DNA of 64,000 bases from Streptomyces durocortorensis (GCF_031760065.1 NZ_CP134500.1:2108001-2172000); one strand, 5' to 3'; counted from the stretch's first letter, positions 1 to 8,290 are shown. Program-made: numbers and translations. The notes: generated by a model not told the origin, from the letters alone.

Positions 1-348
1 GATCTCGGGGCGTACGTCAACCTCGGCGGTGAAGGCCAGCAGCTCGCCGTCCTTCAGCTCGGTGATGTCGACCTCGGGCTGGCCGAGGACGTTCAGCTCA
101 CCCTCGTTGACCGCCTCTGTGTAGAACTTCGGGAGGGCGTCGTTGACGGCCTCCTCCAGCACCGCACCGCGGCCGAACCGCTGGTCGATGACCCGGGCGG
201 GGATCTTGCCCTTGCGGAAGCCCTTCACCGTGACCTGCTGGTTGATCTTCTTGTACGCCGCGTCGAGGCTGTCCTTGAGCTCCTCGAAGGGCACCTCGAT
301 GCTGAGCCGAACCCGAGTCGGGTTCAGGGTCTCCACGGCGCTCTTCAC
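1..348 (-). CDS. tig: trigger factor, N-terminal part (cut by window edge)
   Basis: Trigger factor is the ribosome-bound peptidyl-prolyl isomerase and chaperone that meets nascent chains at the tunnel exit. About 116 N-terminal residues are visible, beginning [20 protein letters not shown] from a GTG at 348. They include the ribosome-docking loop, seen as [14 protein letters not shown], close to the family signature GFRxGKxP. The isomerase and C-terminal domains lie outside the window. A GGAGACC motif sits about 7 bases before the GTG. The gene stands apart from the tRNA genes to its right, separated by a 150-base leader. The assignment is firm; only completeness cannot be judged. Confidence 0.95.
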   Translation of the reverse strand, partial: MKSAVETLNPTRVRLSIEVPFEELKDSLDAAYKKINQQVTVKGFRKGKIPARVIDQRFGRGAVLEEAVNDALPKFYTEAVNEGELNVLGQPEVDITELKDGELLAFTAEVDVRPEI

Positions 349-498
349 GGTTCGGTCTCCTTGGTGGCTGACTTCTTTGGGTTCTGCTGGGCCGCCGATT
401 GGCGGCTTCGCGGACCGAGCCCGGTACATCAGACACACGGGCACGCATTTTGCATAGTAACGGCAAGGGGGAGCTCTCCCACAATGCGATCTTGCTGG

Positions 499-575
499 TG
501 GTCGGGGTGGCCGGATTCGAACCGACGACCTTCCGCTCCCAAAGCGGACGCGCTACCAAGCTGCGCCACACCCCG
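499..575 (-). tRNA. tRNA-Pro (anticodon TGG)
   Basis: Read on the minus strand, a 7-bp acceptor stem CGGGGTG/CACCCCG closes a full cloverleaf. The anticodon loop TTTGGGA carries TGG, the T-arm contains GGTTCGAATCC, the discriminator is A, and CCA is genome-encoded at 501-499. Without CCA the gene is 502-575. It lies between tig and a tRNA-Gly gene on the other strand. Confidence 0.96.
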
Positions 576-741
576 TCGGTGCGACACGTAGGGTACATGC
601 ACGGGAGCAGCGCATCCGCCGCTTCACGAAGCGGTCGGGGGGTCCGGTCCGGCGGCCGCCGATACGGGTGTGCGGGCACCGCCGCCGACCCGCTACGATG
701 CTCTTCGTGCCGCGGTCCACCGGACCTGCGGTGCGATGCTT

Positions 742-815
742 GCGGGCGTAGCTCAATGGTAGAGCCCTAGTCTTCCAAACTAGCTACGCGGGTTCGATTC
801 CCGTCGCCCGCTCCA
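742..815 (+). tRNA. tRNA-Gly (anticodon TCC)
   Basis: The acceptor stem GCGGGCG pairs with CGCCCGC. The D-arm is GCTCAATGGTAGAGC, the anticodon loop CTTCCAA carries TCC, and the T-arm has GGTTCGATTCC. Discriminator T is followed by encoded CCA at 813-815. A TACGAT hexamer about 40 bases upstream (701-706) is a possible -10 box. A strong hairpin follows immediately. Confidence 0.96.
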
Positions 816-821
816 CGCAGT

Positions 822-862
822 CGAGGGCCGAGCCGGAGGATCATCCTCCGGCCCGGCCCTCG
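822..862 (+). terminator. hairpin terminator after tRNA-Gly
   Basis: The arms 822-841 and 843-862 are complementary over about 20 positions with a single mismatch, so the hairpin folds around a short GATCATC loop. It lies 7 bases after the tRNA CCA. There is no U-tract, which is usual for Streptomyces. It also lies just beyond the stop of the small minus-strand membrane gene, so it may act on both strands. Confidence 0.75.
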
Positions 863-876
863 CGCGTTGCGGCGAT

Positions 877-1071
877 TCAGAAGCTGATCTGGTTGATGGT
901 GTCGGCTATCGAGTTCATGAACCTGTTGATCGACGGGGCCATGCCGGTCGAGGCCAGGAAGAAGCCGAAGAGCACGGCGACGATCGCGGGGCCGGCCTTG
1001 ATCGAGCCCCCGCGGATCATTACCACCAGGATGACCGCGAACAGCAGCACCATAGACAGTGAAATAGCCAC
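877..1071 (-). CDS. small conserved membrane protein, 64 aa
   Basis: This 64-residue protein has two hydrophobic helices, roughly residues 3-19 and 27-41. They are separated by the positively charged turn MIRGGSIKAGP and followed by a short polar tail ending NQISF. Start is ATG at 1071. The composition and clean two-helix layout support a real gene, and similar small proteins are widespread in Streptomyces as hypotheticals. No enzymatic motif is visible and no function can be given. It is transcribed alone, towards the tRNA-Gly terminator. Confidence 0.75.
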   Translation of the reverse strand: MAISLSMVLLFAVILVVMIRGGSIKAGPAIVAVLFGFFLASTGMAPSINRFMNSIADTINQISF

Positions 1072-1502
1072 GTCTGATCACACCCTCGGTCGGTCCGCCT
1101 TGCCGGCCCGGAAGCGTGCACCAGAGCGCGCCCCGTCGCTTCCATCGTGCCACCAACTCCCCCCTGGTCGCTGCCGGGTGACGGAACGGAGTGACCGGAT
1201 CTCGCCACCCTCACCACCGGGCCGGCTCCGCTCCCACCTGTGCGCCTGCTGTGAAATCAGGGCGGCCGGATATCCGTAACGGCGATCGTTCCCGTATCCC
1301 CACACTTCGTTCACAGGAAATTACAAGGTACGCATGCGACGTAATTCACCCCGCTCACCCCTCTGTCGTTATGCCCCATTTGAGCGGGACCAAATGGGCC
1401 ATAGCGGGCGGTGTTCGACGGTTTCACATTCGAATAGAGAGGAACACGCGATATCTCATCGCAGTTTTACGCGAGGCAATCGACCGGTCTAAAGTCCCTG
1501 AG
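1072..1502. other. 431-base intergenic region with inverted repeat
   Basis: This region lies between the divergent small membrane gene and the acyltransferase. From about 1290 it is clearly less GC-rich than its surroundings, which suits promoters and a leader for the acyltransferase. CCCATTT at 1375-1381 and AAATGGG at 1392-1398 form a 7-bp inverted repeat with a 10-base loop. I see no convincing gene here, although the acyltransferase frame stays open back to 1191. Confidence 0.5.
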
Positions 1503-2630
1503 ATGTTCCAAGCTCCGAGCGCATTTCAGAGGGCCCCGCTCCCCCCGGCGACCCGGGAGTCGGAGCCCAGACACGAGCAGGCACTCACCGCCACCGCTCC
1601 GCCGCCCGCGGGGGCGAAGAAGCGTGATCCCTACTTCGACAACGTGAAGTATCTGGCCATCGTCCTCGTCGCGGTGGCGCACGCCTGGGAACCCGTGATG
1701 GACGGCAGCCGGGCGACCCGGGCGCTGTACATGATCGTGTACACGTTCCACATGCCGGCGTTCATCCTCATCTCCGGCTACTTCTCCCGCTCGTTCGACA
1801 TGACGCCGAGCAAGGTGAAGCGGCTGATCGCCTCGGTCGTCGTGCCGTACGTGCTGTTCGAGACGGCGTATTCGCTCTTCAAGCGGTACGCGGGCGATTC
1901 GCCCGACATGGCGCTCAGCCTGACCGACCCGTTCTACCTGACCTGGTTCCTGGTCGCCCTGTTCGTCTGGCGGGTGACCACGCCGATCTGGCAGAGCCTG
2001 CGCCATCCGCTGCCGGTGGCCCTCGGCATCGCCGTGCTTGCCTCCGTATCCCCCGAGATCGGCAACGACCTCGACCTTCAACGGGTGTTTCAGTTCCTCC
2101 CGTTCTTCGTCCTCGGTCTGCTGGTGAAGCCCGAGCACTTCCAGGTGGTGGGGCGGCGCGAGGTGCGGCTGCTGTCCGTGCCGCTGGTCGTGGGCGCGCT
2201 GCTGTTCGCGTACTGGATCGCCCCGCGTATGCAGCTCGGGTGGCTCTACCGCGCCAACAGCGCCCAGGAGATGGGCGCCCCGTGGTGGTCCGGCGCCGTG
2301 ATGACCCTGGCCATGTTCGGCTGCGGCCTGGTGCTGACGGTCGCCTTCCTGGCCTGGGCGCCCCGCCGGAACCTGTGGTTCACGGTCCTGGGCGCCGGAA
2401 CGATCTGCGGCTATCTGCTGCACGGGTTCCTGATCAAGGGAGCCGAGTACGCGGGCCTGTTCGACCGCTACACCTGGCTCTCCGGCCCCGCCGGACTGAT
2501 CGTCGTCTCGGTCACCACCGCCGCGGCCGTGACGCTGATGTGTGCGCCGCCGGTGACCCGGGTGCTGAAGTTCGCCACCGATCCGGATCTGGCGTGGGCG
2601 TTCCGGAGGACCCCCGCCGCGAAACGCTGA
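1503..2630 (+). CDS. membrane acyltransferase family 3 protein
   Basis: This 375-residue integral membrane protein belongs to the acyltransferase-3 / fucose 4-O-acetylase-like group, which transfers acyl groups to sugars or other surface molecules at the membrane. After a polar N-terminus comes the family opening RDPYFDNVKYLAIVLVAVAHAWEP (about residues 41-64) with the conserved His in the first membrane helix. Next are FHMPAFILISGYF, several further membrane helices, and the late GYLLHGFLIK motif. The open frame begins at 1191, but the segment before ATG 1503 is low-GC and non-domain-like, so 1503 was chosen. The ribosome site is weak and the start uncertain. The gene is monocistronic and ends at a bidirectional terminator. 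The acceptor is unknown. Confidence 0.85.
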   Translation: MFQAPSAFQRAPLPPATRESEPRHEQALTATAPPPAGAKKRDPYFDNVKYLAIVLVAVAHAWEPVMDGSRATRALYMIVYTFHMPAFILISGYFSRSFDMTPSKVKRLIASVVVPYVLFETAYSLFKRYAGDSPDMALSLTDPFYLTWFLVALFVWRVTTPIWQSLRHPLPVALGIAVLASVSPEIGNDLDLQRVFQFLPFFVLGLLVKPEHFQVVGRREVRLLSVPLVVGALLFAYWIAPRMQLGWLYRANSAQEMGAPWWSGAVMTLAMFGCGLVLTVAFLAWAPRRNLWFTVLGAGTICGYLLHGFLIKGAEYAGLFDRYTWLSGPAGLIVVSVTTAAAVTLMCAPPVTRVLKFATDPDLAWAFRRTPAAKR

Positions 2631-2644
2631 CTCCCGGCCCCTCC

Positions 2645-2679
2645 TGATCCACCCGTCGGCCCCGGCCTCGGGTGGATCA
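2645..2679. terminator. bidirectional hairpin between convergent genes
   Basis: TGATCCACCCG (2645-2655) pairs perfectly with CGGGTGGATCA (2669-2679). The hairpin lies between the convergent acyltransferase and HD-domain genes. Its right arm contains the stop codon of the HD gene. Confidence 0.8.
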
Positions 2680-3177
2680 GCGCGTTCCGGGGTTGGCCGG
2701 ATTCTTTCGCTCTGCGGAGGAAGCCGCGTCATCCAGCCCCAACAAGCCCCGCACCTGCGCGTACTTCGCCGCCAGCCGGGAACGCGTCGCCGGATCCAGG
2801 GCCGCGAGGCGGGCGGGGTCGCCGTTGTGGGCGAGGTCCGCCTCCTTGATCAGCAGGGCCCCGGGGGTGGCGAGAATCCGCCCGGTGTAGGAGGACAGCT
2901 CCTCGCCCGGCCGTTTGGTCACCGCCAGGACCAGGCCCTTCACCTCCTGGGGCAAGGCGGCCGCGGCCAGCCACTGCGGGGAGAGAGCACCGTCCTCGAT
3001 CGCGTCGTGCAGCCATGCCGCGGCGATCTGCTCGTCGCTGCCGCCGCGCACCCGTACACCTTCGGCCACCGCGGCCAGGTGTTCAGCGTAGGGACGGCCC
3101 GCCTTGTCGGTCTGCGCCGCATGCGCCGCGCGAGCGATGGCCTCCACCTCGGCGAGGGTCAGATCGGGGTCGGTCAC
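2677..3177 (-). CDS. HD-domain phosphohydrolase-like protein
   Basis: This 166-residue cytosolic protein resembles the HD metal-dependent phosphohydrolases of the guanosine polyphosphate hydrolase (SpoT/RelA-like) fold. An early His lies in GRPYAEHLAAVA, AAWLHDAIEDG at about residues 54-64 is the HD signature, and LIKEADLAHN at about 115-124 supplies the late metal Asp. The spacing fits a compact single-domain HD protein without a synthetase domain, as in small alarmone hydrolases. The substrate is not determined by sequence. It starts at ATG 3177, is transcribed alone and shares its stop with the terminator arm. Confidence 0.8.
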   Translation of the reverse strand: MTDPDLTLAEVEAIARAAHAAQTDKAGRPYAEHLAAVAEGVRVRGGSDEQIAAAWLHDAIEDGALSPQWLAAAALPQEVKGLVLAVTKRPGEELSSYTGRILATPGALLIKEADLAHNGDPARLAALDPATRSRLAAKYAQVRGLLGLDDAASSAERKNPANPGTR

Positions 3178-3369
3178 GGGCCGACTCTACGGCCACGAGG
3201 GGTCCTGCGGCCGGGTCCGCGCCCGGGCCCCCGAGGGGGCCCGCGTTCCACCTTTCGCCGCGTGCCCGGAAGTCGACGATCCGACCCAACTCGACCAGAC
3301 AGACAAAAGCTGACAATCAGGCCGCCCTACAGTTGCAGAGTAAATTATTCGGTAAACTAATTACTGATG

Positions 3370-3413
3370 GTTCATTGACGCCCTGTTGACGCATCCTTGA
3401 CGCCCTCTTGACC
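3370..3413 (+). promoter_or_regulatory. four direct repeats with exact 11-base period
   Basis: TTGAC occurs at 3375, 3386, 3397 and 3408, exactly 11 bases apart, just upstream of the antiporter gene. Aligned as 11-mers they read GTTCATTGACG, CCCTGTTGACG, CATCCTTGACG and CCCTCTTGACC. Eleven-base direct repeat units are the architecture of Streptomyces PhoP (PHO box) sites, and the first unit resembles those. TTGAC is also a -35 hexamer, so overlapping promoters are an alternative. Confidence 0.55.
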
Positions 3414-3459
3414 TAGCCCGAAGGACAGGCTCATCGGACACGCAGACACCCTCCTCGCC

Positions 3460-4644
3460 ATGGGCGGCGCCTTCCTGGCCGCTGCCGTTCTCGCCCGCCT
3501 CGGTGGCCGTATCGGACTGCCGACGATCCCCCTGTTCATCCTGGCCGGGATACTCCTCGGCCCGCACACCCCCGGTTACACGCTCCTCTCCAACCCGCAC
3601 GACCTGGAGATGCTCTCCGCGCTGGGACTCGTCCTCCTGCTCTTCTACCTGGGGCTTGAGTTCCACATGGACGACCTCAGGACGGGCGGCCGGAAGATGG
3701 CCGTCGCGGGCGGGACGTATCTCGCCCTGAACGTCGGCGCCGGTCTCGCCTTCGGCTTCGCGCTGGGCTGGGGCACCTCCGAGGCCCTCGTCCTCGCCGG
3801 TGTCCTCGGCATCTCCTCCTCGGCGATCGTCACCAAGATCCTGGTGGACCTGGGGCGCATCGGGAATCCGGAGACCCGGCCGATCCTCGGCATCATCGTC
3901 GTCGAGGACGTCTTCCTCGCCCTGTATCTGGCGGCGCTCCAGCCGATCCTGTCCGGTGCGGACAGCCTCTCGGCCGCGCTGATCGACGGTGGCAAGGCCT
4001 TCGGCTTCCTGCTGCTGCTCGCCCTCGCCGCCCGGTTCGGGACGAGGATCATCGGCAAGCTCATGAACACCAAGGACGACGAGCTGCTCGTCATCTCCTT
4101 CCTCGGCGCCGCGGTCTTCGTCGCGGGGGTCTCCGAGATGTTCGGGGTCGCCGACGCCATCGGTGCCTTCATGGTCGGTCTGATGCTCGGCTCGACCTCG
4201 GCCGGCGACCGCATCCTCAAGCTGGTCCACCCGCTGCGGGACGCGTTCGGCGCGATCTTCTTCTTCGCCTTCGGTCTCTCCATCGACCCGGGCGACCTGC
4301 CGAGCGTGCTGTGGCCGGTGCTGGCGGCCGTGGCGCTGACGCTCGCCATGAACGTCGCGGCCGGTCTGGCGGCCGCCAGGGTGTACTCCTTCGGAGCGCA
4401 GGCCACGGCGAACATCGCCACCACGCTGGTGGCCCGGGGTGAGTTCGCGCTGATCCTCGCCACGATGGCGGCTGCCGCCGGACTGGACGAGCGGCTCTCG
4501 CCGTTCATCGCCGGTTACGTCCTCCTGCTCGCCGTCCTCGCACCGCTGGCCGCCGGACGCTCGCACTGGCTGGCCCGCATCCTTCCGGGCGACCGCGAGA
4601 AGGACGGGAACCAGGATCAGGAGCAGATGCCGGCGCCGGTCTGA
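3460..4644 (+). CDS. cation:proton antiporter (CPA2, KefB-like)
   Basis: This 394-residue integral membrane antiporter of the CPA2 family exchanges monovalent cations for protons. It opens GGAFLAAAVLARLGGRIG, then IPLFILAGILLGPHTPG, typical of the first two helices of this family. It continues with about 12 hydrophobic segments and ends in a short charged tail without a TrkA/RCK regulatory domain. The first ATG in frame is 3460, but it has no ribosome site. An AAGGAC motif lies at 3421, upstream of the in-frame codons CTC (3430) and ATC (3433), so translation may begin earlier at a near-cognate codon. The 11-base repeats lie immediately upstream. The gene is monocistronic. Confidence 0.85.
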   Translation: MGGAFLAAAVLARLGGRIGLPTIPLFILAGILLGPHTPGYTLLSNPHDLEMLSALGLVLLLFYLGLEFHMDDLRTGGRKMAVAGGTYLALNVGAGLAFGFALGWGTSEALVLAGVLGISSSAIVTKILVDLGRIGNPETRPILGIIVVEDVFLALYLAALQPILSGADSLSAALIDGGKAFGFLLLLALAARFGTRIIGKLMNTKDDELLVISFLGAAVFVAGVSEMFGVADAIGAFMVGLMLGSTSAGDRILKLVHPLRDAFGAIFFFAFGLSIDPGDLPSVLWPVLAAVALTLAMNVAAGLAAARVYSFGAQATANIATTLVARGEFALILATMAAAAGLDERLSPFIAGYVLLLAVLAPLAAGRSHWLARILPGDREKDGNQDQEQMPAPV

Positions 4645-4697
4645 GACCGCCATCGGGTACGAAGCGGAAGCGGTTCGTACGGAATGCGCACGGAAGC

Positions 4698-4747
4698 GGA
4701 GAGGCGCCCGGCAGCCGAGGGGACCTTCGGGTGAGGGGCGCCTCTTC
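4698..4747. terminator. bidirectional hairpin
   Basis: GGAGAGGCGCCC (4698-4709) pairs with GGGCGCCTCTTC (4736-4747), allowing one G-U pair. The hairpin lies between the convergent antiporter and phosphatase genes. Confidence 0.75.
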
Positions 4748-4758
4748 GTTGACGTACG

Positions 4759-5904
4759 TCAGGCCCGGCGCGAGATCAGCAGCAGCGCCCGGTCGTCGTT
4801 GACGTCCTTGGCGCAGGCCTCGATCAGATGCCAGGCCGCGCCCTCGAAGCCGGTCGGCACATAGCGGTTGGCCTCACCCGTGAGCCGGTCGATGCCCTCG
4901 GAGATGTCCCGGTCGGACGCCTCCACCAGGCCGTCCGTGAAGAGCATCAGCACGTCCCCCGGCGCGAGCGAGCCCTTGACCGCGTCGAACTCGGCCCCGT
5001 CGTAGACTCCGAGCAGGGGGCCCTCCCCGGACTTCTCCTCCCACCGGCCGCTGCCCGCGTGGAGCTGAAGGGCGGGCGGATGACCGGCCGAGAAGATCTC
5101 GTAGTCCCCGGAGTCCAGGTCCAGCACCAGGTGGATCGAGGTGGCGAAGCCCTCGTCCCAGTCCTGGCGCAGCAGATAGCCGTTGGCCGCGGACAGGAAG
5201 TCGTGCGGCGGCAGCGAGCCGAGCAGCCCGCCGAAGGCGCCCGACAGCAGCAGGGCCCGGGAGCCCGCGTCCATGCCCTTGCCGGAGACGTCGGTGAGGA
5301 CGACCTCCAGGGTGCGACCGCCGTGGGTGCGGGCCGCGACGACGAAGTCCCCCGAGAACGACTGGCCGCCGGCCGGGCGCAGCGCCATCTCGCGGTGCCA
5401 GCCCTGGGGCAGCCGGGGCAGGGCGCTCTGGACCCGGATGCGTTCGCGCAGGTCGAAGAGCATCGTGCCGCCGCGCCGCCAGGGCACCCCGACGCGGGCC
5501 CGGAACTGGGCGAGGACCAGGCCGAAGAACCCGCAGGCGGCGACCACGAGCACGGTGCCGGGGGTGACCCGGGCCGGGCCCTCCGCGTACGGGCCCAGCG
5601 TGAGCGCCTCCACGATCAGGGCGGCCGCGGCCGTCGCGTACAGGCCCAGCAGGCTTGCCGGGCGCAGCAGCAGTCCGCCCGCCACGATGGGCAGGACGAG
5701 GGCGGTCGGGGCGACCCACACGGGGCTCACGACGGTGGCGAAGGTGATGGCGGGGATCGTCAGCAGCAGACCGGCCAGGGCGATCCAGTCGGAGCCGTCG
5801 CCGCGGAAGTAGTCGACCCCGGATTTGCGCAGCCCGATGCGGGCCCGGTGCAGCGTTCTGCGCCACCGGGCCCAGAAGTCGTCTGTTCCTCCGCTACGGG
5901 CCAC
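4759..5904 (-). CDS. membrane-anchored SpoIIE-type PP2C phosphatase
   Basis: This 381-residue protein is a serine phosphatase of the SpoIIE/RsbU class, which usually dephosphorylates anti-anti-sigma factors. Residues about 40-130 form four to five membrane helices. They are followed by a PPM domain with GQSFSGDFV, EVVLTDVSGKGMDAG (metal-binding Asp and Gly) and DVLMLFTDGLVEASD. GTG 5904, encoding MARSGGTDDFW, is preferred. The open frame extends to 6060 but would overlap the end of nei, and the added residues are Arg-rich and unlike coding sequence. No partner kinase or STAS gene is adjacent, so the target is unknown. Confidence 0.87.
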   Translation of the reverse strand: MARSGGTDDFWARWRRTLHRARIGLRKSGVDYFRGDGSDWIALAGLLLTIPAITFATVVSPVWVAPTALVLPIVAGGLLLRPASLLGLYATAAAALIVEALTLGPYAEGPARVTPGTVLVVAACGFFGLVLAQFRARVGVPWRRGGTMLFDLRERIRVQSALPRLPQGWHREMALRPAGGQSFSGDFVVAARTHGGRTLEVVLTDVSGKGMDAGSRALLLSGAFGGLLGSLPPHDFLSAANGYLLRQDWDEGFATSIHLVLDLDSGDYEIFSAGHPPALQLHAGSGRWEEKSGEGPLLGVYDGAEFDAVKGSLAPGDVLMLFTDGLVEASDRDISEGIDRLTGEANRYVPTGFEGAAWHLIEACAKDVNDDRALLLISRRA

Positions 5905-6011
5905 TGCCGGGACCCTATCCACCCGGACGCCTCCGGTGCAGGGGACCCCGGTGACAATGCGCTCGAAACGGCGTCGGCGGCGTGCGTCTCCCGGCCTTCC
6001 TCGGTGCGCTT

Positions 6012-6845
6012 TCAGCCTTTTCCGCCGCTCGTCGGGCCCGGGAGCTGGCATCCGGGGCACCAGAAGAGGTTGCGGGCGGACAGGTCCGCGGTGCGGATCT
6101 CCGTACCGCAGATGTGGCAGGGCAGGTTGGCCCGGCGGTAGACGTAGACCTCGCCCCCGTGGTCGTCGACGCGGGGCGGGCGGCCCATCGCCTCGGGGAG
6201 GTGCTCGGGGCGGACGGTGTCGATCCGGTTGTTCCGTACGCCCTCGTGCATCAGCTCCACCAGGTCCGCCCAGATCGCGTCCCAGGCCGCGCGGGTGAGG
6301 TCCTTGCCCGCGCGGTACGGGTCGATGCAGTGGCGGAAGAGGACCTCGGCGCGGTAGACGTTGCCGACGCCCGCGATGACCTTCTGGTCCATCAGGAGGG
6401 CCGCGACGGTGGTCCGGCTGCGGGAGATCCGCCGCCAGGCGCGCTCCCCGTCCTCGTCGCCGCGCAGCGGGTCCGGGCCGAGGCGCTCGTGTATCGCGCG
6501 CTTCTCCGGCTCGGTGATCAGGGCGCAGGTGGTGGGCCCGCGCAGGTCGGCGTGGTGGTCCGCGTTGACCAGGCGGAGGCGGACCGTGTCGGTGGGCGGC
6601 GGGGCGGGGGCCGTGCCGAAGCCGAGCTTGCCGAAGAGGCCGAGGTGGATGTGGACCCAGCCGGTGCCGCCGAAGCCGAGGAAGAGGTGCTTGCCGTGGG
6701 CGTCGGTGGTGGTGAGGGTGTGCCCGTCGAGCAGGGCCGCGCTGTCGGAGAACTTGCCCTGCGGACTGCTCACCCGGACCGGGGCGCCCGCGAACCGTTC
6801 GGCGTGGTCCTGGGCGAGGCGGTGGATCGTGTGTCCCTCGGGCAC
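6012..6845 (-). CDS. nei: endonuclease VIII-like DNA glycosylase
   Basis: This 277-residue Fpg/Nei family bifunctional glycosylase/AP lyase removes oxidised bases. The mature N-terminus PEGHTIHR gives the catalytic Pro and Glu. GKHLFLGF supplies the conserved Lys, and VIAGVGNVYRAEVLF is the helix-two-turn-helix DNA-binding motif. The C-terminal zinc finger is CHICGTEI...FWCPGCQLP. Start is GTG 6845; the open frame continues to 7169 but would bury the catalytic proline. It lies 82 bases after rpiB on the same strand and probably shares its transcript. Family position is firm. The exact lesion range among actinobacterial Nei paralogues cannot be read from sequence. Confidence 0.92.
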   Translation of the reverse strand: MPEGHTIHRLAQDHAERFAGAPVRVSSPQGKFSDSAALLDGHTLTTTDAHGKHLFLGFGGTGWVHIHLGLFGKLGFGTAPAPPPTDTVRLRLVNADHHADLRGPTTCALITEPEKRAIHERLGPDPLRGDEDGERAWRRISRSRTTVAALLMDQKVIAGVGNVYRAEVLFRHCIDPYRAGKDLTRAAWDAIWADLVELMHEGVRNNRIDTVRPEHLPEAMGRPPRVDDHGGEVYVYRRANLPCHICGTEIRTADLSARNLFWCPGCQLPGPTSGGKG

Positions 6846-6927
6846 GGTGTGGCTCCTGTGGCAGGCGGGCGGTGACATGGCCGTGCCGCCGGGTCCGGGA
6901 CCCGGCGGCACGGGAAGGTGTGGTGGA

Positions 6928-7416
6928 TCAGCCCTGCTGCGGGTGGTGGGCCGGGATCGGGGGGAGCTCGCCGGTGGTCTCGTACGCCGAGAGCATCTCG
7001 ATGCGGCGCGTGTGGCGCTCCTCGTTCGAGTACGGCGTGGAGAGGAAGATCTCGACGAACTTCGTCGACTCCTCGACGGTGTGCATCCGGCCGCCGATCG
7101 CGATGACGTTCGCGTTGTTGTGCTCACGGCCGAGGGCGGCGGTCTGCTCGCTCCAGGCCAGTGCGGCACGGACGCCCTTGACCTTGTTGGCGGCGATCTG
7201 CTCGCCGTTGCCGGAGCCGCCGATCACGATGCCGAGGCTGTCCGGGTCGGCGGCCGTCTTCTCGGCGGCACGCAGGCAGAACGGCGGGTAGTCGTCCTGG
7301 GCGTCGTAGATGTGGGGGCCGCAGTCGACGGCCTCGTGCCCGTGGGCACCGAGCCACTCGACGAGGTGGTTCTTGAGTTCGTAACCGGCATGGTCGGATC
7401 CGAGGTACACGCGCAT
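6928..7416 (-). CDS. rpiB: ribose-5-phosphate isomerase B
   Basis: This 162-residue enzyme interconverts ribose 5-phosphate and ribulose 5-phosphate in the pentose phosphate pathway. It begins MRVYLGSDHAGYELK, with the Asp-His pair of the RpiB fold. The phosphate and base region GGSGNGEQIAANK carries Glu72 where E. coli-type enzymes use a cysteine, as in the mycobacterial subtype. REHNNANVIAIGGR completes the active site, and the Pro-rich tail is typical of actinobacteria. It heads a likely two-gene unit with nei. Confidence 0.95.
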   Translation of the reverse strand: MRVYLGSDHAGYELKNHLVEWLGAHGHEAVDCGPHIYDAQDDYPPFCLRAAEKTAADPDSLGIVIGGSGNGEQIAANKVKGVRAALAWSEQTAALGREHNNANVIAIGGRMHTVEESTKFVEIFLSTPYSNEERHTRRIEMLSAYETTGELPPIPAHHPQQG

Positions 7417-7520
7417 GGTGCGAAGTGTGGCACGAACGCCGCAAGATGGCCGCCAGCGGGGTGGGGGCCTGTCCCGTTGTTCGACCTGGGCGACGATCGC
7501 GATGAGTGAGAGGCGAGGCG

Positions 7521-7607
7521 GTGAAGCCGTAGCGCTACGTGCGGCCGTGGAGCTGTCGGCGTACGTGCTGCTGTGAAGTCGTAGCCGTACGTGCTGCTGC
7601 GGCCGTA
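7521..7607. repeat. imperfect direct repeat in intergenic region
   Basis: GTGAAG-CGTAGC-TACGTG followed by GCGGCCGT occurs at 7521-7548 and again in altered form at 7573-7607. It lies in the 280-base gap between rpiB and bioY. No function is evident. Confidence 0.4.
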
Positions 7608-7627
7608 GGCGTCGACGGGTACGAAGA

Positions 7628-7666
7628 GAGGCCCGCCGGTCCGGTTCTCCCGGAGCGGCGGGCCTC
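7628..7666 (-). terminator. hairpin after bioY
   Basis: GAGGCCCGCCG (7628-7638) pairs perfectly with CGGCGGGCCTC (7656-7666). It lies 30 bases beyond the bioY stop in the direction of transcription. Confidence 0.75.
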
Positions 7667-7696
7667 TTCGGTGGCCCGTCAAGTGGCCCTACGGCG

Positions 7697-8290
7697 TCAG
7701 CCGCGGCGGCCGAGGAGCTTCCAGGCGGCGGGCAGGGCGCCCATCGCCAGGGCCGCCTTGAGCGCGTCGCCGATCAGGAACGGGGTGAGCCCGGCCGCGA
7801 CCGCGGCGCTCAGGGACATGCCGGTGGCGAGCGCGAGGTAGGGCACGCCGACGGCGTAGATGATCGCGGACCCGATCACCATCGTGCCCGCCGTGCGGAG
7901 CACCGAGCGGTCGCCGCCGCGCCGGGCGAGGGCGCCGACGACGGTGGCGGCGAGCAGCATCCCGAGGATGTAGCCGAGGGACGGCATCGCGTAGCCCGAG
8001 GTGCCCTCGGCGAACCACGGCATGCCGGCCATGCCGACGAGCGCGTACACCGCGAGGGAGAGGAAGCCGCGGCGGGCGCCGAGCGCGGTGCCGATGAGCA
8101 GCGCGGCGAAGGTCTGGCCGGTGACCGGGACCGGGGAGCCGGGGACCGGGACGGCGATCTGGGCCGCGATGCCGGTCAGGGCGGCGCCGCCCAGGACGAG
8201 GGCCGCGTCCACGGCGTAGCGGTGCCGGACTGCGGGCAGCAGGTCGGCGAGGACCGCTCCGGAACGGACGGGGGCGGCAGCAGTGCTCAT
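7697..8290 (-). CDS. bioY: biotin transporter substrate-binding subunit BioY
   Basis: This 197-residue membrane protein is the S-component that binds and imports biotin, alone or with an ECF module. It has six hydrophobic helices and the family signature VPVTGQTFAALLIGTALGARRGFLSLAVYALVGMAGMPWFA at about residues 55-94. The later GYILGMLLAA and FLIGDALKAALA are also typical. No ecfA/ecfT genes (BioM/BioN) are adjacent, so it works alone or with a shared ECF module elsewhere. The upstream 8291-8553 region is shared with the divergent permease. It includes GTTA and TGAAC half-sites near 8343-8360 that could be a biotin regulator site, but this is weak. Confidence 0.93.
   Translation of the reverse strand: MSTAAAPVRSGAVLADLLPAVRHRYAVDAALVLGGAALTGIAAQIAVPVPGSPVPVTGQTFAALLIGTALGARRGFLSLAVYALVGMAGMPWFAEGTSGYAMPSLGYILGMLLAATVVGALARRGGDRSVLRTAGTMVIGSAIIYAVGVPYLALATGMSLSAAVAAGLTPFLIGDALKAALAMGALPAAWKLLGRRG

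Noticed and set aside
3361..4653. Minus-strand frame of 430 codons opposite the antiporter.
   Set aside because: Composition is almost only Gly, Glu, Arg and Asp, the typical antisense of a hydrophobic membrane protein. The plus-strand antiporter is unambiguous.
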